A stretch of 6,820 nt of DNA from contig CAZSVQ010000037.1 in the NCBI GenBank assembly GCA_964610345.1, forward strand, positions 1 to 6,820, written 5' to 3'. The notes under the pieces are model-generated. The model was not told where the DNA came from and searched no databases. It was given only the letters and a program-made list of their open reading frames with translations. The stretch comes from HK-STAS-PATE-36 sp964610345. GTDB lineage: Bacteria > Patescibacteriota > Saccharimonadia > Saccharimonadales > JAGQNJ01. A program made the position numbers and the translations under genes. How positions within the stretch are numbered: the stretch's first letter is position 1; each line of letters opens with the position of its first letter. Shown here piece by piece: positions 1 to 4,676 of the stretch.

Positions 1-81
1 AGGATTCTGTACATAATTGAAGAAACAGTAAAAGTGGTTCAAGTTACGAAAGTTGGCCATCGAAGCAACGTTTATAAGTAA
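1..81 (+). CDS. RelE/ParE-family toxin, C-terminal fragment (5' end outside window)
   Basis: The frame starting at base 1 is open from the window edge to TAA at 79-81 and gives 26 residues with the pattern R-I-x-Y, a beta strand, then VGHRSNVYK. This is the terminal signature of RelE/ParE-fold toxins, where the last strand and the GHR..xY element carry catalytic or RNA-contacting residues. It aligns without gaps to the end of the complete RelE-type toxin at 259-522: 8 of 26 residues are identical, including R, Y, GHR and the final YK. The rest of the gene and any antitoxin lie left of the window. It is too short to assign a subfamily or tell an mRNA interferase from a gyrase poison, and it could be a remnant rather than an intact gene. 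Confidence 0.72.
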   Translation, partial: RILYIIEETVKVVQVTKVGHRSNVYK

Positions 82-258
82 GAAATAATGACCCAACCTG
101 CTCTAATATACTGTACCGTATTAAGATAAACGAAAAAGGTTTCCCAGGTTAAACTTTCAGAGGTGCAATCTGGAATGTATGACGCCAACGCAAAGTTCAG
201 ACTTGAGTACGTTCCAATTCGTAATTCTCACGTGTACCATATGTCACAGTCTCTGGGC
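82..258. other. Intergenic gap between two convergent toxin genes
   Basis: These 177 bases lie between the stop codons of two convergent RelE-like toxins. I see no credible gene: the longest ATG-led frame noticed (88-129) has 13 codons and no ribosome binding site. No hairpin followed by a T-run suggests a strong terminator. Weak inverted matches (AACCTG at 95-100 with CAGGTT at 145-150) are within chance. Confidence 0.6.
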
Positions 259-522
259 TTATAGATTTTTATATATTTCTCGTCGATGGCCTTTCCGTAT
301 GATAATTATCAGAAGTACTTTGTTTTGTAATTGGTAGATGACACGATAATCTCCATGTCGTATTCTAAATAAATTAACAGTGCCTTTAAGTTTTGCAGAT
401 CCCTCAGGTAACGGGTTATCTTTTAGGTTTTCAATCTTTTGCACAATTGCAGTACGGTCATGATTAGCAAGTTTGCGTAATTCTTTTTTAACACTGCTCT
501 TGTACTCGAGCACATAATTCAT
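259..522 (-). CDS. relE: RelE-family toxin (type II toxin-antitoxin mRNA interferase)
   Basis: The 87-residue protein has the RelE/ParE fold pattern. It begins with an early strand (NYVLEY) and two helices (about residues 9-35), then has KLKG (44-47), LFRIRHGDYRVIY (51-63), a hydrophobic strand (68-75) and KGHRREIY (77-84). The conserved basic set typical of ribosome-dependent mRNA interferases is present: K44, K46, R53, R60, H79, R80, R81 and Y84. RelE toxins of this type cut mRNA in the ribosomal A site until neutralised by their antitoxin. Its ATG is one base after the antitoxin stop codon, and a GAAGG ribosome site lies inside the antitoxin 3' end (534-538), so the pair is cotranscribed and probably translationally coupled. 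Length is normal and the gene looks intact. The RelE fold is well supported; ParE-like gyrase activity is less likely but not excluded. The symbol denotes the family. Confidence 0.88.
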   Translation of the reverse strand: MNYVLEYKSSVKKELRKLANHDRTAIVQKIENLKDNPLPEGSAKLKGTVNLFRIRHGDYRVIYQLQNKVLLIIIIRKGHRREIYKNL

Positions 523-523
523 C

Positions 524-742
524 TTAAAGCAGGCCTTCTTTTTTGAATTCAGACACTAATTCATCAAAGGAGTGCGTCGGTTCATTCTCTCGCTTATTAA
601 CTTCCTCTATATCTTCTAAATCCTCTAGTATTTGAAACTTCACAGCGTCTTCTACGATTGCGGAGATGCTCTCGTTACTTTCAGCCGCTCGTAGCTTTAA
701 TACCCTGTAAAGCTTGTCATTTAAAGTTATGGTTGTTCGCAT
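524..742 (-). CDS. Ribbon-helix-helix antitoxin of the RelE module
   Basis: The 72-residue protein starts with RTTITLNDKLYRVLKLRAAE, a classic MetJ/Arc/CopG ribbon-helix-helix start: an alternating polar/hydrophobic strand, then helix A, then SNESISAIVEDAV as helix B (residues 1 to about 36). RHH antitoxins dimerise through the N-terminal strand and insert it into the DNA major groove. The acidic tail (39-55) and the HSFDELVSEFKKEG segment (57-70) resemble the toxin-wrapping tails of RelB/DinJ-like antitoxins. It precedes the toxin by one base. A good Shine-Dalgarno site (AAGGAG, 750-755) sits 7 bases before the ATG. Autorepression is likely because the promoter overlaps a repeated and palindromic operator-like element (776-815). 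Its best family name (RelB, or a CopG-like antitoxin) cannot be settled by eye. Confidence 0.85.
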   Translation of the reverse strand: MRTTITLNDKLYRVLKLRAAESNESISAIVEDAVKFQILEDLEDIEEVNKRENEPTHSFDELVSEFKKEGLL

Positions 743-749
743 TTTTACG

Positions 750-755
750 CTCCTT
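750..755 (-). promoter_or_regulatory. Ribosome binding site of the antitoxin
   Basis: On the - strand the bases read AAGGAG, a near-perfect Shine-Dalgarno sequence, 7 bases upstream of the ATG at 742. It supports that start codon and contrasts with the weaker site used by the toxin. Confidence 0.8.
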
Positions 756-770
756 GATTATGATAATTCA

Positions 771-799
771 AGTATAGCACATTTGCACCATTGCATCAA
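771..799 (-). promoter_or_regulatory. Sigma70-type promoter of the toxin-antitoxin operon
   Basis: Reading the - strand, TTGATG (799-794) and TATACT (776-771) are separated by 17 bases, and a TG lies one base before the -10 box (extended -10). Expected transcription starts near 764, giving a leader of about 20 bases with the AAGGAG site. The -35 box and spacer lie inside the repeat array described at 776-815, so bound repressor would block RNA polymerase. Confidence 0.75.
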
Positions 800-815
800 T
801 GCATATGTGCGTCAA
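776..815. promoter_or_regulatory. Candidate antitoxin operator: 8-bp TGC repeats inside a 34-bp palindrome
   Basis: Five consecutive 8-base units start at 776, 784, 792, 800 and 808: AGCACATT, TGCACCAT, TGCATCAA, TGCATATG and TGCGTCAA. Three begin with TGCA. The same stretch forms an interrupted palindrome from 777 to 810: arms GCACATtTGCA and TGCAtATGTGC pair at 10 of 11 positions around a centre that itself contains TGCA. A nested perfect TGCAT-CA-ATGCA lies at 792-803. The element covers the -35 box and spacer of the antitoxin promoter. RHH repressors such as CopG are recalled to contact TGCA elements, which fits, but binding here is inferred. Confidence 0.65.
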
Positions 816-1009
816 TTTAAAATTCTCACGGGCTTTTACGAGAAGCAAAAAGCGACCTAGTCCACTCTAGTATGCTGCACCAAAGTCAAAACCAAACTCC
901 AAACCAAAATAGTTGAATTTAGTCTATATTCGTAAAACGCTGTAATTAATGATACTTTGTGTTACTCGTGCGCTCATTAAACCTGAAATAGCATAATTTA
1001 ACTTACTGT
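816..1009. other. Gene-free interval between the toxin-antitoxin operator and the glcD promoter
   Basis: I see no coding frame, tRNA or strong terminator here. The only noted structure is a loose tandem hexamer at 879-908 (ACCAAA, GTCAAA, ACCAAA, CTCCAA, ACCAAA) and a weak 6-bp stem (GCTTTT 832-837 with AAAAGC 848-853) with no T-run on either side. The interval separates two divergent transcription units. Confidence 0.55.
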
Positions 1010-1030
1010 TAGTTGTACTGCGTCCAACTA
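1010..1030. promoter_or_regulatory. Inverted repeat in the glcD promoter, possible operator
   Basis: TAGTTG (1010-1015) and CAACTA (1025-1030) are perfect inverted arms around a 9-base centre, in which AC (1017-1018) and GT (1022-1023) also pair. That gives 8 of 10 symmetric positions. The dyad overlaps the best -35 candidate and ends 3 bases before the -10 region. GntR/FadR-type regulators, which often control lactate or glycolate dehydrogenases, use short dyads of this general layout, but no regulator gene is present in the window, so the role is inferred. Confidence 0.4.
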
Positions 1031-1042
1031 TGCTAGTATATT
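1013..1042 (+). promoter_or_regulatory. Probable promoter of the glcD-ndh operon
   Basis: TTGTAC (1013-1018) is followed after 18 bases by TATATT (1037-1042). An overlapping alternative is the extended -10 TGC-TAGTAT (1031-1039). Either gives a very short leader before the ATG at 1063. A weak AAGG (1047-1050) lies 12 bases from that ATG, so the ribosome site is poor. No better -10 was seen nearer the gene. Confidence 0.5.
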
Positions 1043-1062
1043 GTTTAAGGTAACTGACAAAA

Positions 1063-2739
1063 ATGCAAGAATTTATTGACGCACTAAAACAGGCTGGTTA
1101 CGAGGGTGATATTGACGACTCTTCGGATTTACTGAGTGCTTATAGCCATGATGCATCAATGTTTGAAATGGTGCCACAGCTTGTGGTTGCGCCCAAAAAC
1201 ACTAAAGATGTTGAGCTGATAGTTAAAGTTGCTCAGATAACTAAAACTAAAATTGACAATTTATCACTGACTGCCAGGAGTGCTGGTACCGATATGTCTG
1301 GCGGTGCAATCAATGAATCAGTGATCGTTGATATAAAGAAATATTTCACGAAAATTGAAAATATTGGCCAAGAATCTGCTAAGTTGCAACCTGGTGTGTA
1401 CTTTCGTGATTTTGACGCAAAAGCCAAAGAAAAAGGTGTGTTAATGCCAACTTATCCGGCCTCGCGCGATCTTTGTACTGTCGGTGGTATGGTTAGCAAC
1501 AATGCTGGTGGCGAAAAGTCTATAGAATTTGGCCAAGTCGTCAATTTTGTTAACCAGCTTGAGTTTGTGTTTGCCGACGGCGTAGCTCGTACTGTAAAAC
1601 CGCTAATAAAAACCGAACTAGACAAAAAAATGAAGCAAAAAGATTTTGAAGGCCAAGTTTATAAACAAATTTTCGAGCTGATTGATAAAAACTACGACCA
1701 AATTAAATCCGCTAAACCCAAAGTTAGCAAAAATTCTACCGGTTATAATTTGTGGGATGTATGGGACCGCGAATCTGGCGTTTTTGATATGACTAGACTT
1801 ATCACAGGTTCACAAGGAACGCTAGGTTTTGTAACAGACATAGAGTTTCGCCTCACGCGCGCCCGTTCAGACGAGGGGTTATTAGTAATTTTCGTAAAAG
1901 ACTTGAAGCATCTAGGTGAGTTAATTAAGGTGGTAGTTGACGAGAAGCCCTCGCGGTTCGAATCTTTTGACGACAACACTCTGATTTTATCAATTCGGTT
2001 TATGCCCTATTTTTTGAAGTTTCTTGGCCCTATTAAATTTATAAACCTTGTAATTCGCTTAATTCCCGATGCCCTACTGCTGCTCCGGGGTGTGCCTCGG
2101 CTGGTATTGATGGCGTCTATCAAAGGCGATGACCCGGAGGAAATTAAAGATAGAATTCATAAGTTACGACTTAAACTCGAAGAAAACAAAAAACACTATG
2201 GTATTAGTGGTTTTGAGGAGGCGCCATATGAACGTCAAGGTGAAAAATTTTGGATTATGCGCCGGTATAGCTTCCAGATTTTACGGAGCAAAGTCAAGGA
2301 CAAACACACGGCACCGTTTATAGATGATTTAGTGGTTAACCCAGAACATTTGGCGGAGTTTTTACCAAAAATTCGCAAAATCATTAAAAAATATAAATTA
2401 TTTGCCACTATTGCAGGCCACATNNNNNNNNNNGGTGATGGCAACTTCCATATTATTCCGCTCATGAATATTGAACAAAAAACCGAACGTAATAAAATTT
2501 TGCCAGCCATGAAGGAGGTCAATAAGCTTGTACTAAAATTCGGTGGTTCTCTAAGTGGTGAGCACAATGACGGCTTGGTTCGGGGCCCTTGGCTAACTGA
2601 AATGTACGGAAAAGAAATGGTCAAGCACTTTAAAGAAGTTAAAAAAATTTTTGATCCCAACGGACTATTTAACCCACACAAAAAAGCCGATGCTACCTGG
2701 GAATTCTCTATAAATCATATAAGAAAAAACTTCGACTAA
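1063..2739 (+). CDS. glcD: FAD-linked 2-hydroxyacid dehydrogenase (GlcD/D-lactate dehydrogenase-like)
   Basis: Predicted to oxidise a 2-hydroxyacid such as D-lactate or glycolate with FAD and pass electrons to a membrane acceptor. The N-terminal FAD-binding part (about 30-265) shows RSAGTDMSGGA (72-82, usually RGGGT.LSGG), CTVGGMVSNNAGG (138-150) and GSQGTLGFVTDIEFRL (249-264). The C-terminal FAD-oxidase part shows GH...GDGNFH (452-463), SGEHNDG (498-504) and FDPNGLFNPHK (530-540). A hydrophobic stretch (about 311-351, FLKFLGPIKF..LLLL) may give peripheral membrane contact. The protein ends after the flavin module, with no cysteine-rich Fe-S domain, unlike fused GlcD-GlcF proteins. Ten Ns at 2424-2433 keep frame but put four unknown residues where the family has one, so the true length is probably 555 rather than 558. 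Substrate is not resolved. It heads an operon ending in NDH-2. Confidence 0.85.
   Translation: MQEFIDALKQAGYEGDIDDSSDLLSAYSHDASMFEMVPQLVVAPKNTKDVELIVKVAQITKTKIDNLSLTARSAGTDMSGGAINESVIVDIKKYFTKIENIGQESAKLQPGVYFRDFDAKAKEKGVLMPTYPASRDLCTVGGMVSNNAGGEKSIEFGQVVNFVNQLEFVFADGVARTVKPLIKTELDKKMKQKDFEGQVYKQIFELIDKNYDQIKSAKPKVSKNSTGYNLWDVWDRESGVFDMTRLITGSQGTLGFVTDIEFRLTRARSDEGLLVIFVKDLKHLGELIKVVVDEKPSRFESFDDNTLILSIRFMPYFLKFLGPIKFINLVIRLIPDALLLLRGVPRLVLMASIKGDDPEEIKDRIHKLRLKLEENKKHYGISGFEEAPYERQGEKFWIMRRYSFQILRSKVKDKHTAPFIDDLVVNPEHLAEFLPKIRKIIKKYKLFATIAGHXXXXGDGNFHIIPLMNIEQKTERNKILPAMKEVNKLVLKFGGSLSGEHNDGLVRGPWLTEMYGKEMVKHFKEVKKIFDPNGLFNPHKKADATWEFSINHIRKNFD
2424..2433. other. Ten-N assembly gap inside glcD
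   Basis: A run of exactly ten Ns interrupts the codon AT-N after GGC-CAC (Gly-His), and the sequence resumes with GGT-GAT-GGC-AAC (Gly-Asp-Gly-Asn). Family members have one residue between GH and GDGN. A codon ATN (Ile or Met) joined directly to GGT restores the motif, so the true gap is probably one base and the other nine Ns are scaffold padding. Confidence 0.85.
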
Positions 2740-2740
2740 G

Positions 2741-2758
2741 TGCTATTATTGATATTAT
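2741..2758 (+). promoter_or_regulatory. Possible internal promoter before the membrane protein gene
   Basis: TGC-TATTAT (2741-2749) is an extended -10-like element. TTCGAC (2731-2736) with TATTAT (2753-2758) after 16 bases is an alternative. The whole 48-base gap is AT-rich, so such matches come easily. It may allow expression of the downstream two genes without glcD. Confidence 0.3.
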
Positions 2759-2775
2759 AAGTAAGCATAAACATT

Positions 2776-2781
2776 AAGGAG
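2776..2781 (+). promoter_or_regulatory. Ribosome binding site of the membrane protein gene
   Basis: AAGGAG lies 6 bases before ATG 2788. It is the strongest ribosome site in this operon and fixes the start of the 181-residue protein. Confidence 0.75.
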
Positions 2782-2787
2782 AAAAAT

Positions 2788-3333
2788 ATGCCAAAAACGC
2801 CTAAATATGTCACCCAAGAACAATTAAATCGAATTCTGGGTATTACTGGTATTGTAATTGCTATTTTACTATTTGTTGGTGCTGGACTAGCTTATATAGG
2901 TAAAGAATTTGCAGTTAATCAGGTGCAAAGTCAACTGGTGCAGGAAAAAATTAAATTCCCACCAAAAGGCAGTCAAGCACTCGACCCAAATGAGTACCCA
3001 GGCCTACAACAATATGCGGGCCAGCAAGTAGATAATGGCACGAAAGCCAAAGCCTACGCGGATGAATATATATGGCACCATATGATGAAATCATCTGACG
3101 GAAGGTCATATTCAGAGGTTAGTGAAGAATCTAGGGCAAAGCCTGATGATAAAGAGTTGGCGGCGTTAAAGAGTTCATTGTTCCAGGGCGATATGCTTAG
3201 ATCAAGCCTGTTAACGGCATATGCATTTAGTGTGTTTGGTGTTATAGCCGGGTATGCAATTATTGTTTGCCTAATAGGTGCGGTTGGCGCTCTTTTGTTT
3301 GCGTTATCACGGTTTGCAAAAAGCAGAAAATAA
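2788..3333 (+). CDS. Membrane protein of unknown function between glcD and ndh
   Basis: The function of this 181-residue protein is not known. A basic N-terminus leads into one membrane segment (about 16-38, ILGITGIVIAILLFVGAG). A polar loop of about 100 residues follows (40-140), then a long hydrophobic stretch (about 141-176), which could be one tilted segment or a short re-entrant piece plus a helix, and a basic end RFAKSRK. Positive charge at both ends places the loop outside. The loop contains KIKFPPKGS, YAGQQVDNGTKAKAYADEYIWHH (split motif, residues 76-98), YSEVS and LFQGDMLRSSLLTAY. From memory these resemble uncharacterised actinobacterial two-segment proteins sometimes mislabelled LigA dioxygenases; nothing here supports a dioxygenase. 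It lies 48 bases after glcD, and its stop overlaps the ndh start, so it probably works with these dehydrogenases at the membrane, perhaps as an anchor or stabiliser. That role is inference. Confidence 0.7.
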   Translation: MPKTPKYVTQEQLNRILGITGIVIAILLFVGAGLAYIGKEFAVNQVQSQLVQEKIKFPPKGSQALDPNEYPGLQQYAGQQVDNGTKAKAYADEYIWHHMMKSSDGRSYSEVSEESRAKPDDKELAALKSSLFQGDMLRSSLLTAYAFSVFGVIAGYAIIVCLIGAVGALLFALSRFAKSRK

Positions 3334-4508
3334 TGAAGATTGTTATTGTTGGTGCTGGTTTTGCGGGGGTGAGGCTAGCACTTAATTTAAGAAATCAAAG
3401 TAATTTTGAAATCCGTTTAATTTCGCCTCAAACATACTTTGAATATCACGCAGCGCTTTACAGGTCAGCGACTGGGCGGTCACCCCTTGAGGTGGCGATT
3501 CCGTTGACAGATTTTTTTAAGCGATACCAAAACATTGAGGTAATTGAGGACAAAATTGTTGCTCTAGATGCCGAAAATAAAACTTTAACAGGTGAATCAG
3601 AATCGGTCTACAAATATGATGCAGTAATTTTTGCCGTTGGTTCAGTAACGCAATATTTTGGTATTAAGGGGCTAGAAGAACATTCTTTTGGCGTAAAAAC
3701 CATTAATGAAGCTTTAGAACTAAAACGAGAAATCCACGAAGACTTAGTCGACAAAGGCCAAGCTGAGCGCAACTATGTAGTGATTGGAGCTGGCGCATCA
3801 GGCGTTGAATTATCTGGCGAGCTAATACAGTACCTTAAAATGATTAGGAAACGGCACGGCATTAAGGCGCGATATAAAGTTGATTTAATAGAGGCTGCTC
3901 CTAGGTGTTTACCGGCATTGCCAGAAGAATTTACGGGCAAAATTACAGAACGGTTGCAAAAACTTGGAGTTAGAACTTACTTTAATACTGCTGTAAAAAG
4001 TGAAACAGTTAATCAAATCAAGCTCCCTAACGGAGATATAAAAACTCACACTGTGGTTTGGACAGCTGGGCTTGCCAACAATCCAATTTTTAAAAAATAC
4101 CCCAAGATATTCAATACCAACAAGGCTGGCAAAGTCATGGTTTCGGAATATTTAGAAGCCAAACTAAATATTTATGTAATTGGTGACAGTGCGGATACAA
4201 AATACAGTGGTATGGCCCAGACAGCGATTCATAACGCTAATTTTATTGCCAATAATCTAATTCGGCTAGTAAATGGCCAAAAACGCACAGAGTACCAGCC
4301 CAAACGTCCTGTTTATGCTATTCCAGCAGGTGCTGGTTGGTCGGCTGTGCTTTGGGGTAATTTAAAAATTTATGGCTTTGCTGGCTGGGTGTTGAGGCGC
4401 TTGGCGGACTTAAAACTGTACCTAACATTTTTACCTCCATCTAAAGCGCTAACTGTTTGGAAATATGGCTTCCAAAAACAAGAAGTCTGCAAATTTTGCC
4501 GAAAATAA
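3333..4508 (+). CDS. ndh: Type II NADH:quinone oxidoreductase (NDH-2)
   Basis: This non-proton-pumping enzyme moves electrons from NADH through FAD to membrane quinone. The 391-residue protein carries VGAGFAG at 6-12 (first Rossmann site, FAD), IGAGASGVELSGEL at 151-164 (second site, NADH), VWTAG at 242-246, VIGDSAD at 282-288 (FAD-binding GD) and MAQTAIHNA at 294-302 (quinone/flavin side). The C-terminal part (341-380, rich in W, L, K and F) is the expected amphipathic membrane-binding region. The frame is open upstream to 3267, but starting there adds 22 residues (a stray tail ending in KKQK) ahead of the Rossmann strand. ATG 3333 gives the normal MKIVIVGAG start. Stop and start overlap as TAATG and no clear ribosome site precedes it, so translation is probably coupled to the membrane protein. 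The last six residues, CKFCRK, hold an odd CxxC. A related pyridine nucleotide-disulfide family member is a less likely alternative. Confidence 0.88.
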   Translation: MKIVIVGAGFAGVRLALNLRNQSNFEIRLISPQTYFEYHAALYRSATGRSPLEVAIPLTDFFKRYQNIEVIEDKIVALDAENKTLTGESESVYKYDAVIFAVGSVTQYFGIKGLEEHSFGVKTINEALELKREIHEDLVDKGQAERNYVVIGAGASGVELSGELIQYLKMIRKRHGIKARYKVDLIEAAPRCLPALPEEFTGKITERLQKLGVRTYFNTAVKSETVNQIKLPNGDIKTHTVVWTAGLANNPIFKKYPKIFNTNKAGKVMVSEYLEAKLNIYVIGDSADTKYSGMAQTAIHNANFIANNLIRLVNGQKRTEYQPKRPVYAIPAGAGWSAVLWGNLKIYGFAGWVLRRLADLKLYLTFLPPSKALTVWKYGFQKQEVCKFCRK

Positions 4509-4541
4509 ACCAACTATAAACCATACGTACCGAACGTTATT

Positions 4542-4569
4542 TTGCAAAAAAATATAAGTGTGTTATAAT
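4542..4569 (+). promoter_or_regulatory. Promoter of the DEAD-box helicase gene
   Basis: TTGCAA (4542-4547), 16 bases, then a perfect TATAAT (4564-4569) preceded by TG plus one base (extended -10). It is the best promoter in the window on the + strand. Transcription should start near 4576, leaving about 100 untranslated bases before ATG 4677. Confidence 0.8.
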
Positions 4570-4618
4570 TGTATAAGTTTTACATTTCTCTTTTAGTTTT
4601 GAAATTTAGTAGAATTCG

Positions 4619-4668
4619 GATGAATGCTCCAATTTAGTACCAGCGATTCATCATGTTTGATTGATGAA
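4619..4668 (+). promoter_or_regulatory. Helicase leader with two competing stem-loops near the ribosome site
   Basis: The segment ATTCATCA (4646-4653) can pair in two exclusive ways. Upstream, GATGAAT (4619-4625) pairs with ATTCATC (4646-4652), 7 bp with a 20-base loop. Downstream, TTCATCA (4647-4653) pairs with TGATGAA (4662-4668), 7 bp with an 8-base loop. The second stem overlaps the start of GAAAGG (4666-4671), the Shine-Dalgarno site 5 bases before the ATG, so the choice could tune translation. The stems are AT-rich and weak, as a temperature-sensitive switch might be. Function is inferred from geometry only. Confidence 0.4.
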
Positions 4669-4676
4669 AGGTATTT

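Noticed and set aside
88..129. 13-codon frame after the partial toxin
   Set aside because: Too short, no strong ribosome site, no similarity to an antitoxin.
1..815. Integron cassette or CRISPR array
   Set aside because: No attC-like palindrome, no integrase and no spaced long repeats; the 8-bp units are contiguous and fit an operator.
832..853. Hairpin GCTTTT/AAAAGC as a terminator
   Set aside because: Only 6 bp, AT-rich, and no T-run follows on either strand.
799..870. 23-residue basic peptide frame divergent from the antitoxin
   Set aside because: It starts inside the operator repeats, has no ribosome site and shows no family pattern.
2235..2681. 148-codon antisense frame in glcD
   Set aside because: Shadow of a well-supported gene; it spans the N gap and has no family pattern.
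3267..3332. Upstream extension of NDH-2 from an ATG at 3267
   Set aside because: It would add 22 residues that overlap the membrane protein gene out of frame and precede the normal Rossmann start. ATG 3333 fits the family.
4523..4543. Possible terminator after ndh (ATACGT with ACGTTAT, then TTTT)
   Set aside because: The stem needs a bulge and is very short, and the T-run overlaps the -35 box of the helicase promoter. Not convincing.
4620..4637. Five-codon upstream frame in the helicase leader
   Set aside because: Very short and with no Shine-Dalgarno sequence; expected by chance in an AT-rich leader.
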